64,000 nucleotides of DNA from DASZCR01 sp964246705 (GCA_964246705.1 CAXTRQ010000010.1:1-64000); one strand, 5' to 3'. Shown: positions 9,101 to 17,851, counted from the stretch's first letter. Made by a program: numbers and translations. Notes: generated from the letters alone by a model not told the origin.

Positions 9101-9327
9101 TGAACATCCGCGTCTCGAAGTTTTTCAACTTCGGCGAGACCAAAAAACTCGGCCTCTTCTTCGAGGCTTTCAACGTCTTCAACACAGCCAACTTCGGCAG
9201 AGAGTTTCAGAACGTGGTGGGCGAGCCGGACTTCAAGAAGCCGGTCAACTTCTTCGGCGCGACCGGGTTCTCCGAGCCGCTCGGCATCCCGTTCCAAGGA
9301 CAATTTGGCGTCCGCTTCACCTTCTAA
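6193..9327 (+). CDS. Oar-like TonB-dependent outer-membrane receptor
   Basis: The 1,044-residue protein starts with a signal peptide ending near ASSLAPVAAQ. A carboxypeptidase-regulatory-like beta domain follows (GVITGVVQNEKGEVVPNATVKAVN..., about 30-115), then a plug domain (LVETTKTDVSGVIDQRRLSNLPVNGRSF...) and a long outer-membrane barrel ending in the aromatic C terminus GQFGVRFTF. This architecture matches the Oar/CarboxypepD_reg receptors that are greatly expanded in Acidobacteria, thought to import oligosaccharides, peptides or other large substrates using TonB energy. The substrate cannot be read. The GGAGG site 6 bases upstream of 6193 supports this start over an upstream in-frame one. 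A TPR gene with a similar N-terminal domain follows. Confidence 0.92.
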   Translation: MKINRFMASLLAALASIMLSASSLAPVAAQTANTGVITGVVQNEKGEVVPNATVKAVNVGTNATREVTTSTEGVYEIAQLIPGTYRVEVEAQGFSRFVQEIVVNVLSRTTVNPELKIGSIGETVNVTADTAPLVETTKTDVSGVIDQRRLSNLPVNGRSFASLAILIPGVTLQPSFDPTKSRVGTFSVGGSTGRNLNITVDGGDNKDNAVGGILQNFSMEGIQEFALSTQRFSAANGRSGGALLSVISKSGTNSVHGSAFGFFRHDKLNANAPKLLAEANPVLFPNSADVIKPPFNRQQFGGSIGGPIKRDKAFFFGTIERTRERGNSIVPGDTFNEIQLLEPVGYEAVRFLPQPFDDTEYTAKVDLNPSSKNSFVFRFSGQHNDALNDQAGFLIVKTDLSGGNASLNRLFSGLGSWTHIYSNSTVNQFIYQATTFNNRILATTQLPLLVFPDGLSVGRNGNVPQQTVQTKHQFRDDLTHTRGNHGLKFGADFVWEPTLGGLFAFNSAPEYDFQFNPDEIVNNPGQFPQGFNTNQVLIGPVTCAGAGLNFGAPATDPKQCTQARLAGIGVVADVILSGGDASFNLPDGAKQFAGYFQDDWKITPRLTLNFGARYDLDIGFVDSKHQQASSRPLKALQIIGNPFGRKAAEDDRNNISPRVGFAWDVLGNAHSVVRGGYGIYYDQSFLNVPLFAVQQANTEIYASFLNDGANLSLSSAPPVIPRPLTNPLPGSRGRMLDPDFESPYTQQFNVGYAQELGRNMALEFDYVHILGLHEFTSLDINPRIGPLIGAQRADPNPGRLLTAAFAAHAAELTAAFGTPTPFARITVAQSDGRSRYDAFTVSFTRRYANKFQMNAHYTLARSLAWFGLASDFGNQPQNVFNKWDPAENFGYTDADERHRFVVSGVFDLPYGFQISPILQLSSPRAYSILPSCGCDINRDGVTVGERETRDGNDQNHLPPNTVRGDDFKQLNIRVSKFFNFGETKKLGLFFEAFNVFNTANFGREFQNVVGEPDFKKPVNFFGATGFSEPLGIPFQGQFGVRFTF

Positions 9328-9455
9328 ACTAAATCAAGCCGGACGAGACTGGCCGGGGCGCTCGCCTTCGAGAGCCTCGGCCTTACCTTTTTATTCAGTT
9401 GAACTCTCATGCCGTGCTCTGCTATTACAGTCCGGGGAAACGGGGACAACGGATC

Positions 9456-10460
9456 ATGAACACGCTTCAGAGGCTTCTCTTCGCTTTCGCGTGCGCCGCG
9501 CTCCTGCTGTCTGCCATGCGGGAGGCGCGGGCGCAGAGCATCCACACGCTCGAAGGCAAGGCCGTCCTGCAAAACGGCGAGCCTCCCCCGAACCCCGTCA
9601 ACATCACGCTCACCTTAAGCGGCAGGCTCATCTACGAAACCTTCACAGACCTCGGCGGACATTTCACCTTCGGCGCTCTGAGCAAAGGGAGGTATCAACT
9701 GACCGCTCGCGGTGACGGCCAGACGTTCGAGACCACGAGCGTCTACGCGGACGTGTCGGCTTTCGGCTCCGCCCCGCAGACCTTCACGCAAAACGTCCTG
9801 CTCATCCCCAGACGCGCCGACCCGTCGCAGTCTCCGCCCGCCGGGGTCGTGGCGGTCGAGGAACTAGACGCGGACACGCCCGACGGCGCGCGCGAGAAAT
9901 ACCGGAAGGCTTTGAAGAGCGCGGCGGAGAGCAAGACTGAGCAGGCCGCCAAACTTCTCGAAGAGGCCGTGCGCGAGCACCCAACCTTCTATGCCGCCAA
10001 CCTCGCGCTCGGCGAGCAATATTCAAAACTTCAACGCTACGAAGAGGCTGTCGCGGCCTACCGCAAGGCCAGCGAACTCAAACCTGAGCGCGCAGAGCCT
10101 TACGTCGGCATCGGCGTCGCGCTCGTCAACCAGAAGCGTTACGACGAGGGAATCGCGCTGCTGCGCCGCATCGTGGAACTGGACGAGAAACTCGCCGCGC
10201 CTTATCTCTCGCTCGGCTACGCAGAGATGATGAAGGGAGATTATCGCGCGGCGGAAAAGCACCTCCTGCGCGCCTACGAACTTAGCAAACCCGCCATCGC
10301 GCACGTCTATCTCGCCAACGTCTATGAGCAACTCAACGAGCCTGCAAAAGCCGTCGAACATCTTCAAGCCTACCTCAAAGAGAACCCACAGTCTCAGAAC
10401 ACAGCGGCTGTCCGTGGCGCTATCGAAAAGCTGCACAAAAAGATTAAGGACAAAAAGTAA
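9456..10460 (+). CDS. Secreted TPR protein with carboxypeptidase-regulatory-like domain
   Basis: From the ATG at 9456 the product is 334 residues. It has a signal peptide (MNTLQRLLFAFACAALLLSAMREARA), then a beta domain (IHTLEGKAVLQNGEPPPNPVNITLTL..., FGALSKGRYQLTARG) related to the N-terminal domain of the preceding receptor. The second half has TPR repeats: AKLLEEAVREHPTFYAANLAL, AVAAYRKASELKPERAEPY, GIALLRRIVELDEKLAAPY, AEKHLLRAYELSKPAIAHVY and AVEHLQAYLKENPQ. It is probably periplasmic and pairs functionally with the receptor 128 bases upstream. The longer in-frame start at 9399 would destroy the signal peptide and is less likely. Confidence 0.85.
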   Translation: MNTLQRLLFAFACAALLLSAMREARAQSIHTLEGKAVLQNGEPPPNPVNITLTLSGRLIYETFTDLGGHFTFGALSKGRYQLTARGDGQTFETTSVYADVSAFGSAPQTFTQNVLLIPRRADPSQSPPAGVVAVEELDADTPDGAREKYRKALKSAAESKTEQAAKLLEEAVREHPTFYAANLALGEQYSKLQRYEEAVAAYRKASELKPERAEPYVGIGVALVNQKRYDEGIALLRRIVELDEKLAAPYLSLGYAEMMKGDYRAAEKHLLRAYELSKPAIAHVYLANVYEQLNEPAKAVEHLQAYLKENPQSQNTAAVRGAIEKLHKKIKDKK

Positions 10461-10516
10461 GCTCACGTGCGACTAAACTCTTGCCGTGCCGCCTGTCTTC
10501 GACCGACAATAGGGAC

Positions 10517-11956
10517 ATGGAAGACCGTGAACTCAAAGACCTCGAAAAGACGCTCGAACATATTTGGGAGGTCGCCAGAAAGTTCGGCCTCGATCCGTTC
10601 CCGACCCGCTTCGAGATGGTTCCCGCGACGGTGATGTACGAGATCGGCTCTTACGCGCTGCCCGGTCGCTATTCGCACTGGACGTTCGGCAAGGCTTACC
10701 ATCGTATGAAGACGATGTACGACTTCGGCCTCTCGAAGATTTACGAGGTCGTCATCAACACCAATCCTTCATACGGCTTTCTCTTGGAAACCAACAGCCC
10801 CATCCAGAACAAACTGGTCATGGCGCATGTGCTCGGTCACGTTGATTTCTTCAAAAACAATGCCTACTTCTCGAAGACCAATCGCCGCATGGTCGAATCC
10901 GTCTCGACGCATTCCAATCGCATGTCGGAATACGAGTTCAAGTACGGTCGCAAACGGGTCGAGAATCTTTTAGACGCCGTGCTCTCCATCGAGGAGCACA
11001 TTGACCCGAACTTCTTCATCCGGCGCGAGCGGGAACTGCCGCGCAGGGGCGAGGAGCAACAGCGCCGCGACAGTGACGCCGCCGCGCTGAGGCCGAAAGA
11101 AGGCCGCTACGACGACCTCTGGAACATGGAACCCAAAACAGCCGCGCCCGCATCCATCGCAGAAGAGCAGAAACCGCGCGGCGACCGCCTGCCCGAAAAA
11201 GACCTCATCTACTACATCCTCCGCAACTCGCCCGTCCTCGAAGACTGGCAGCGCGACGTGATGGCGATGATTCATGAGGAGATGGAATACTTCGTTCCAC
11301 AGATGCAGACCAAGACCATGAACGAAGGTTGGGCGTCGTTTTGGCATGCGCGCATCCTGCGCGAATTGGAGCTTTCAGACACGGAGCTTCTTGAGTTCGC
11401 AGACCTTCATTCGGGCGTCGTCTCGCCGCACAAGGGACAGTTGAATCCATATTATCTCGGCTACAAAATTTTCGAGGATATCGAGCGGCGTTGGGATAAA
11501 CCTTCCGTTGAAGAACGCAAAAAATTTGGGCGCAAAGGCGACGAGGGGCGGGCCAAGATTTTCGAGGTGCGCGAACTGGATAACGACGTTTCATTCCTCC
11601 GCAATTACCTGACGGAAGACCTCTGCGAAGAGCTTGACCTTTATGTTTTCGAGTTGGTCGAAGAGGAAGAATGGACGGTGACGGAGAGACGTTGGGAGCG
11701 CGTGCGCGATCAACTCGTCGCCAACATGACCAATTTCGGTTTCCCCTATATCGTCGTCGCCGACGGCGATTACAACCGCAACCGCGAACTCTACCTCAAG
11801 CATTCATACGAGGGCGCGGAACTCGACGGCAACTACGCTCGCAAAGTCCTAGAGCACGTCCACGCGCTCTGGGGTCGGTCAGTCCATCTCGAAACCATCG
11901 TCGACGACGAGCGCGTCGTGATGCACTACGACGGCGAAGAGCACGACGAAGATTGA
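10517..11956 (+). CDS. spoVR: SpoVR family protein
   Basis: The 479-residue product matches SpoVR/YcgB. The N-terminal segment ELKDLEKTLEHIWEVARKFGLDPFPTRFEMVP and the later VLGHVDFFKNNAYF, NEGWASFWHARILRELEL and LNPYYLGYKIFEDIERRWD blocks are hallmarks. SpoVR is needed for the spore cortex in Bacillus, but in non-sporulating bacteria it is tied genetically to PrkA and DUF444 in stress responses. The ATG at 10517 is preferred to the TTG at 10481 because the family usually begins with this helix. Here it is separated from its partners by the receptor and TPR genes. There is nothing in the window suggesting sporulation. Confidence 0.93.
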   Translation: MEDRELKDLEKTLEHIWEVARKFGLDPFPTRFEMVPATVMYEIGSYALPGRYSHWTFGKAYHRMKTMYDFGLSKIYEVVINTNPSYGFLLETNSPIQNKLVMAHVLGHVDFFKNNAYFSKTNRRMVESVSTHSNRMSEYEFKYGRKRVENLLDAVLSIEEHIDPNFFIRRERELPRRGEEQQRRDSDAAALRPKEGRYDDLWNMEPKTAAPASIAEEQKPRGDRLPEKDLIYYILRNSPVLEDWQRDVMAMIHEEMEYFVPQMQTKTMNEGWASFWHARILRELELSDTELLEFADLHSGVVSPHKGQLNPYYLGYKIFEDIERRWDKPSVEERKKFGRKGDEGRAKIFEVRELDNDVSFLRNYLTEDLCEELDLYVFELVEEEEWTVTERRWERVRDQLVANMTNFGFPYIVVADGDYNRNRELYLKHSYEGAELDGNYARKVLEHVHALWGRSVHLETIVDDERVVMHYDGEEHDED

Positions 11957-12032
11957 CGATTGAAGTTGAGCGCTTTACCCACTAGTCTATCGTCTGATTT
12001 TGTATAAACTTTCTGCTTGAGTGGAGAAAGAT

Positions 12033-13970
12033 ATGACCAAAGGTAAGCCAACCTCTAAGAAGCCCGGAAAATCATCTGGCCGGGTTAGTAAAAAAGCGGC
12101 CGGGCAGAACTCTGAAGAATTGTCGCCGGAAAGCGGAGCGGTAGCGGAGCAAGCAGGGACAACCGGAACAGATGAAGACCACTCGACAAAAAACACGGAG
12201 CGCCCCGTTGAAGAACAGTCACCGCCAGAGGCGGCATCACAAATCAGGGGAGGTGCGATATTAGGTGTGGAGAAAACCAATCCAAAGGGAACAGTATTCG
12301 CGCCATTGGTACTTGAGAAAACAGTGATCGCAATGCCTCTCTTCACAGAGTTTGATGAGCGCGCAAAAGAGAAAGAGAGGGGAGTGATATCGCCGGAGCC
12401 GGTCTATCCTGTAATAATTGATATCAACCTTTTGTATGATGCCGGGCGTGAAGAGGCCAAGAGGAAGGTTCGGAGGTTAATTATCGAAATCCTCAATGAT
12501 GATAATGTTGAGAAAGGGGCGGAAGAAAAGCAGGGGGTTAACCTTGTTAAGACCAAGTACAGCCAGCAGTATGTTTTTGCTGTGTTGGAAGAAACAGTAA
12601 TTAAAGAGCTTGTCAGGCGCGACGGCGGGATGACTACTTCCGGTGACGAATTGCTCGCCTCCAACTTCGCCATTTATCACATCTGGCCTGACTTTAAAGT
12701 TACGAAACTGACAACCAAATCGGTGAGCACCGTCAAAGCCGATGCCGCTCGTAATGCGTTTTCGGCGTTCGGTGAAGGGATCGTCTGGGCTGTCATGGAT
12801 TCCGGCATTGATGGCGACCATCCTCATTTCAATACGCACAAGAATTTAATCTTTCCTCCATTCCCCGACCCGCTTCAACATCGTGACTTCACAGTGCTCA
12901 GCGGGCAGGTGAGCATGGATGACGATCTCTCGAAAGAAATTGATATGAAGGTTGGAGCCGACGAGAAGCCTTTAGAAGATAGTTACGGCCATGGAACACA
13001 TGTCGCCGGTATTATCGCCGGTGAATTGGAGGCGATGGATAAGCATCTGGTCAACGGTGAAGTGGATGCGACGAAAGAGCAGATCATCACCGCTACTACT
13101 TTGAATCGAGATGAAAACAATCGCGTTGTTAGAAAGAATATAAATATCAAGCCGGGTATCTCCGGGATGGCTCCCAAGTGCAAGCTAGTTAGTTTGAAAG
13201 TGCTCGATGAAGACGGGAGAGGGCAGGCGAGCAATCTCATCGCCGCGATTGAGTGGATTCAGGAAATCAATGGCAACGGTCGCCTGATTCGCATTCATGG
13301 AGTGAACATGAGCGTCGGCTACGAGTTCGAGCCTGAATGGTTCGCGTGTGGTCAAAGCCCGCTGTGTGTGGAAGTCAACAGGCTTGTCAAAAGCGGGGTG
13401 GTGGTTGTCGTTGCCGCTGGTAACACCGGCTATGGATATGTGCAGGCTCAAGGTAAGAAAACCAGTGTCACCGCCGGTCTGGATTTGACCATCAATGATC
13501 CGGGTAATTCCGATGAGGCGATAACGGTCGGCTCTACGCACAGGGAGAAGCCGCACGTCTATGGCGTCTCTTATTTTTCATCCAAGGGACCCACGGGCGA
13601 CGGGCGATTGAAGCCAGACCTTGTTGCTCCGGGCGAGAAGATTATCTCGTGTGACTCGACTCAACGTCGGAAAAGAAACGCGCAAGTAGCCAGTGCACCG
13701 GCAGCGGCGACGAATGAACAGCCCGCCGACGGCGCAGCCGCACAGCCCCTAAAACCTCCGGGCTATTACCGCGAAGATAGCGGCACGAGCATGGCTGCCC
13801 CACACGTGTCCGGCGTTATCGCCGCATTTCTTTCGGTGCGTCGTGAATTCATCGGACGGCCTGACACGGTGAAGGAGATTTTCCTGTCAACCGCGACCGA
13901 CCTCAAACGTGAGCGATATTTTCAAGGGCACGGCTTGGTTGACTTGATGCGCGCGATTCAATCCGTCTGA
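12033..13970 (+). CDS. Subtilisin-like S8 serine protease without signal peptide
   Basis: The 645-residue protein has the S8 triad: Asp256 (VMDSGIDGDHPH), His320 (GHGTHVAG) and Ser586 (GTSMAAPHVSG), with the oxyanion Asn464 in VAAGN. A low-complexity, charged N-terminal region of about 75 residues (Lys-rich, then acidic) comes first, then about 160 residues of unknown domain before the catalytic core. No signal peptide is visible, so it may act inside the cell or be exported by an unusual route. The start at 12033 is set by GGAG 7 bases upstream. The next gene, an alpha/beta hydrolase, begins 17 bases after the stop, implying co-transcription. Base composition looks less GC-rich than neighbours, compatible with transfer. 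Substrate and trigger are unknown. Confidence 0.88.
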   Translation: MTKGKPTSKKPGKSSGRVSKKAAGQNSEELSPESGAVAEQAGTTGTDEDHSTKNTERPVEEQSPPEAASQIRGGAILGVEKTNPKGTVFAPLVLEKTVIAMPLFTEFDERAKEKERGVISPEPVYPVIIDINLLYDAGREEAKRKVRRLIIEILNDDNVEKGAEEKQGVNLVKTKYSQQYVFAVLEETVIKELVRRDGGMTTSGDELLASNFAIYHIWPDFKVTKLTTKSVSTVKADAARNAFSAFGEGIVWAVMDSGIDGDHPHFNTHKNLIFPPFPDPLQHRDFTVLSGQVSMDDDLSKEIDMKVGADEKPLEDSYGHGTHVAGIIAGELEAMDKHLVNGEVDATKEQIITATTLNRDENNRVVRKNINIKPGISGMAPKCKLVSLKVLDEDGRGQASNLIAAIEWIQEINGNGRLIRIHGVNMSVGYEFEPEWFACGQSPLCVEVNRLVKSGVVVVVAAGNTGYGYVQAQGKKTSVTAGLDLTINDPGNSDEAITVGSTHREKPHVYGVSYFSSKGPTGDGRLKPDLVAPGEKIISCDSTQRRKRNAQVASAPAAATNEQPADGAAAQPLKPPGYYREDSGTSMAAPHVSGVIAAFLSVRREFIGRPDTVKEIFLSTATDLKRERYFQGHGLVDLMRAIQSV

Positions 13971-13987
13971 ATTTTGGTGAACACGCT

Positions 13988-15337
13988 ATGAAAGAAATAT
14001 CCGGTTTCCCATACTTTGAAGTGCAATTCGATAAAGAAGGCGCTGTGTATGACGAGGAAGAGGTCAGGCATGTAGTGGCCTTTGTCTCCGGAGCAACTAA
14101 AATCGTTGTCTCAGACCTTTTCGTCTTCTCTCACGGCTGGAACAATGACATGGATGAGGCGCGTGATCTCTACAGGAGATTTTTCGCGCGTGTGCGTCAG
14201 GAGATTGATGAGAATCCGCCGCCGACGATGGGGGCGCGAAGTTTTGCGGTGCTCGCTATTCTGTGGCCTTCTAAGAAATTCGCCGACGATGATCTCACCG
14301 CGAGCGGCGCGGCGAGTGTCGTGGCGGATGGTGAAGAGGCGGAAATTCTTCGACAGTTGGAGAACCTGAAAGGAGCCTTCGACAATCCGAATGAGGATGC
14401 CATTATCGAGCAGGCTAAAAAGTTAGTGCCCGTCCTCGACGATGACCCGAACGCGCCCGCCGATTTCGCCAACCTGATTCGGTCACTCCCCGACAAGCAC
14501 GAGCAACATCGCGACGACGCTTCAGATTTGTTCTTCAAGATGTCACCTGATGAATTAGTGAAGACCTTGAGCAGCCCCGACCTTCTCCCGCCGCCTTCAG
14601 GAGAGATGGGAGGCGCTGCTGATTTTAATTCTTCGACGGGCATTTCTGACGGAGGAGGCGCAGCCGGACTGGATATATTTGGCGGACTCAAAGCAGCCGC
14701 CCGCAAAGTGCTTAATTTTGCGACTTACTATCAGATGAAAGCGCGTGCAGGCGACATTGGGCGGAATGGAGTGTACAGGGTGATAAGAGAAATTCGAGAG
14801 AAGGCTCCGGGTGTGAAGATTCATCTGATCGGTCATAGCTTCGGCGGGCGCTTGGTGACTGCGGTAGCCGACGGGTCGCCCGGCATGCCTTCGATAAACC
14901 CGGACTCGATGACCTTGATTCAGTCCGCCTTTTCGCATTACGGATTCGCGCAAAAGTTCGATGGGCAGCGGGACGGATTTTTCCGTCAGGTCGTTACGCA
15001 GAAAAAAGTGGCGGGGCCGATTATCATCACACACAGTATCAAGGATGAAGCTGTCGGGATTGCCTATCCCATCGCCTCCAAACTCTCCGGCGATGATGCC
15101 GCAAGTGCCGCAGCATTTGGTGACGAAGGTAGCCGGTTCGGTGGCATCGGGCGCAACGGCGCTCAGAAAACTCCCGAAGCGGATAACACGACGCCGCTCG
15201 GAGCCGTGACCTTCCCATACTCTTTCAAAGCCGGAAAGCTCTACAACCTCAATGCCGATACAATCATACTGGGACACTCCGACATTGATAAACGTGAGGT
15301 GGCTCACGCACTGCTCTGCGCGATAGCTTCAACCTGA
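13988..15337 (+). CDS. Alpha/beta hydrolase (lipase/esterase-like) paired with S8 protease
   Basis: The 449-residue product has no signal peptide. An early LFVFSHGWNND (residues 44-54) resembles the oxyanion strand of alpha/beta hydrolases. The nucleophile elbow is GHSFGG with Ser284, in VKIHLIGHSFGGRLVTAVADG. A later GHSDIDKREVAHALL near the C terminus could supply the catalytic histidine. Between strand and elbow there is a long acidic, Gly-rich insert (about 110-235) not typical of small lipases. It is tightly linked to the S8 protease gene upstream. One reading is a protease-hydrolase effector pair, with the protease processing the hydrolase; that is inference. Substrate unknown. Confidence 0.7.
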   Translation: MKEISGFPYFEVQFDKEGAVYDEEEVRHVVAFVSGATKIVVSDLFVFSHGWNNDMDEARDLYRRFFARVRQEIDENPPPTMGARSFAVLAILWPSKKFADDDLTASGAASVVADGEEAEILRQLENLKGAFDNPNEDAIIEQAKKLVPVLDDDPNAPADFANLIRSLPDKHEQHRDDASDLFFKMSPDELVKTLSSPDLLPPPSGEMGGAADFNSSTGISDGGGAAGLDIFGGLKAAARKVLNFATYYQMKARAGDIGRNGVYRVIREIREKAPGVKIHLIGHSFGGRLVTAVADGSPGMPSINPDSMTLIQSAFSHYGFAQKFDGQRDGFFRQVVTQKKVAGPIIITHSIKDEAVGIAYPIASKLSGDDAASAAAFGDEGSRFGGIGRNGAQKTPEADNTTPLGAVTFPYSFKAGKLYNLNADTIILGHSDIDKREVAHALLCAIAST

Positions 15338-15428
15338 TTGGCTGCGCCCAAATTGGAAACGGTTTGGAAAGTAGTCCGCCCATGTCTATCCCGACGGAAC
15401 TTAAGTGCGCTCAACTTTTGGAAGAGGG

Positions 15429-16440
15429 CTACTTGAGCAGGAAGACGAGGCGCTCGATGGCTTCGTGAGTCGTCTCCAAAACCTCCCGGTTGGTGGCGGC
15501 GAGCGCGAGGGCTGCGAGCAGGGCGCACAGGCATGTCCACAACAGACGGTTGACGAGGGGCGTTGAAGCGTTGTGAGTTTCAACAGTCGCGCGTGCCGAG
15601 GCGAGTTCGACGAGGCGTCGCACGCGACCCGACACACCGTCGGCGGTTTCGCTAATCATGTAAGAGCCTTTGGGCAACATCACCGGATGGAGGTCGACCG
15701 GAGCGAGACGCGCGATCTTGACGCGCGCCCCTGCGAGGTCGAGCGCGGAATTCGTCCCCGTGCCCGCCGCGCGTTCGTCTGCCGCGTACTCCGACTCTTG
15801 CGCCCATGCGTTATCGAGCGAACGACCGCAGGGAATAATTGAGAGCGCGTCACGACAAGCGCGCAGCAGCGTGCGTTTCAAGTTGTCGCGCGCGTCAATG
15901 TGCGCGCACTCGTGCGCGCATGCCGCAACCATCTCTTCCTCTTCCAGCGAGTCGAAGATTTGACCGGCGAGAAACAGTCGTGGCCGGAACGCGCCGACAA
16001 TCGCAATGACGGGGAATGGATCGCGAATACGAAAAGCTGGGATCGAGACGCCCGGCAGCCGGACGGGTTCGGCGCGGCTCAGCCAGACGTTGACGAGCCG
16101 CCGCGTTGCCAGCCATGCGGCGAGGCCGCGACGGATCGCAAGCGCGATTCCTAAAACAGAAATAAGCGCACAGACGGCGAGTTTCATGCTCACGCTTTCG
16201 TTCGATTCGCGCGGCTCAAAAGCGATGTAAGCGGGAAGCAAAAAGAGTCCGACCGTGACGAGCGCGCACGTCGCCGGAAGGATGCGCAAAGCAAAAAGCG
16301 TCCGCGCACGGGTCTGCGCCGTCCACGCCTGCGCCCTCCGGCGCAGAGCGCGCCAGACGAGAGTGGTAAGCACGGACGCGAGCGCGTTGTAAGGCCAACA
16401 ACGCCGCCAGCGCGAGACAAATTCCGAGCAGGTGGTACAT
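15429..16440 (-). pseudogene. M56 (BlaR1-like) membrane peptidase, apparently frameshifted
   Basis: The minus-strand ATG at 16440 opens MYHLLGICLALAALLAL, a normal M56 N-terminal membrane helix, but the frame then diverges. The frame ending at 15429 carries the rest: TTLVWRALRRR, membrane helices, then the zinc motif HECAH in MVAACAHECAHIDARDNL and the downstream ESEYAADERAA. Joining them needs removal of one base near 16387-16391 (ALQ... would become ALNALASVLTTLVW). M56 proteins sense a signal in the membrane and cleave the BlaI-type repressor encoded just upstream. No C-terminal penicillin-binding sensor domain is present. The frameshift may be genuine or a sequencing error. Confidence 0.65.
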
Positions 16441-16447
16441 CCTCAAG

Positions 16448-16846
16448 CTACTCCTGACGACGTTGTAACGCTCTCTTCTTCTCTTTGATAAGACGATCAA
16501 GCTCGTCAAGCAACTCGTGGTCGCGCTCGCTCACGGCTTCGACGATGCAGGCCAGAATCGGCTCGGCGCGGCCTACGCCGCCGCCGAGCAATCCTTCGAT
16601 GACATCTCCGGCCACTTCGTTCTCAAACTCGGCGCGCGAAAAGCGCGGCGTGTAGAGGAAGGCTCGCCCCTGCTTGCGACGAGCCAGCAGACCTTTCTTG
16701 AAGAGGCGGTCGAGCGTCGTCATCAGAGTCGTGTAGGCGAGCCGCTCGCCGAATCGGAGATGAATCTCGCGCACGCTCGTCTCGCCGCGTCGCCAAGTTT
16801 CTTCCATCACTTCGCGCTCAAGCTTGCCGAGCACGGGCAGCATCAC
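16448..16846 (-). CDS. BlaI/MecI family transcriptional repressor
   Basis: The 132-residue protein has the BlaI winged helix: LGKLEREVMEETWRRGETSVREIHLRFGERLAYTTLMTTLDRLFKKGLLARRKQGRAFLYTP, followed by the C-terminal dimerisation helix ending in basic residues. BlaI-type repressors shut their own operon until the partner M56 peptidase cuts them. The M56 gene follows 7 bases downstream, as expected for this operon. The start is either GTG 16846 or ATG 16843. I see no clear TACA-N-TGTA palindrome in the 87 bases upstream, so the operator is not assigned. Confidence 0.9.
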   Translation of the reverse strand: MMLPVLGKLEREVMEETWRRGETSVREIHLRFGERLAYTTLMTTLDRLFKKGLLARRKQGRAFLYTPRFSRAEFENEVAGDVIEGLLGGGVGRAEPILACIVEAVSERDHELLDELDRLIKEKKRALQRRQE

Positions 16847-16933
16847 CTCGCGGTCGCTTGAATCCTCGTAATCTGAAGCCCTGAATCTCCATGTGTGAGA
16901 GTATTGGTTAGATATCGCCTGACAATCAACCTT

Positions 16934-17851
16934 TCAAGCCTCCCCGGACGAGCGCAAATCACTCTGCATGAAATCAACCAACTCTCTATAACTGTTGGCA
17001 TAGAGGTCTGCGGGAAAACGCCTCCGCGTCATCTCGTCGCGAAATCCTTCGCCGCCGACTACAACGCGTGCGCCGCATTCTGCGACGGCTTCTTGAAATT
17101 GACGGTATTCGCGCGCGCCGCGTTCAAGATCGTGGTTCATCGTCGAAGAGATGCAGACGAGCGCAGGCCGCTGTTTCAGCACCACCTCAGTCAGAGCGAA
17201 GAAGGGCGTGTTGCCTCCGACATTGAACACGCGCCAGCTTTCGCCTTCGAGGATGACTTGCAAGGCGCAGACGGCGATGTCGTGTAGCTCGCCTTCGACG
17301 CCGCAGCAGACGGCGAGTTGTCCGGTCGTGTATCTACGTTTAATCGAGATGTTCAAAGATTCGATGGCGCGCAGCACCGCGCGCGTGGCGAGATGCTCGT
17401 CGGCGACGGAGAATTCACCGCCGTGCCAGAGTCGTCCGACGCGATGCATTGCGGGAGCAACGATTTCGTCGAAAATCGTCGCCAGCCCGATGCCGTTCAG
17501 ATAGGCTTCGAGAAGCAGTGCGGTCGCCTCACGGTCGTCGTAATTTTTGATGGCTGCAAAAAAGAGGTTTGCGCCGTCGTCTTCCGCACCCCTCTCGACG
17601 CACGGTGCGGCGACTTCGGCGACGGAGACGCGCGAGCGCACCCCCAACGTCGCCGCCATCGCGGATGCGCCCAATCCACGCGCGCTCTGAAAGCGCGCGA
17701 CCTCTTCGAGTGTGAAGCGGCGATGCCCTCCGACAGTACGCGTAAAATTGAGATGCCCTGCGTCGGCCCAGCGCTTAATGGTCGCCTCGCTGACATGCCA
17801 CAGACGCGCCAGTTGCCGCGTCGTCAGGAATTTGACGGATTGTTGATTCAT
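16934..17851 (-). CDS. CarH/LitR-type MerR regulator with B12-binding photosensory domain
   Basis: The 305-residue protein starts with a MerR-like helix-turn-helix (TTRQLARLWHVSEATIKRWADAGHL, then GGHRRFTLEEVARF). The second half is a cobalamin-binding module. It has Trp142 followed after nine residues by Glu152-His153 (LWHGGEFSVADEH), the W-x9-EH signature of CarH photoreceptors, which use adenosylcobalamin to sense light. His190 in GELHDIA is placed for the lower axial ligand of cobalamin. Repression in the dark and release in light are known for CarH; for this protein it is inferred from the motif. It faces an SRPBCC gene across a gap with a palindrome and a good promoter, and may share an operon with the BlaI genes downstream. 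Confidence 0.85.
   Translation of the reverse strand: MNQQSVKFLTTRQLARLWHVSEATIKRWADAGHLNFTRTVGGHRRFTLEEVARFQSARGLGASAMAATLGVRSRVSVAEVAAPCVERGAEDDGANLFFAAIKNYDDREATALLLEAYLNGIGLATIFDEIVAPAMHRVGRLWHGGEFSVADEHLATRAVLRAIESLNISIKRRYTTGQLAVCCGVEGELHDIAVCALQVILEGESWRVFNVGGNTPFFALTEVVLKQRPALVCISSTMNHDLERGAREYRQFQEAVAECGARVVVGGEGFRDEMTRRRFPADLYANSYRELVDFMQSDLRSSGEA

Noticed and set aside
8038..9303. A long minus-strand frame of 421 codons inside the receptor gene
   Set aside because: It is fully antisense to a protein with a clear receptor architecture; its product is Arg/Val/Glu-rich with no domain. High GC makes such shadow frames common here.
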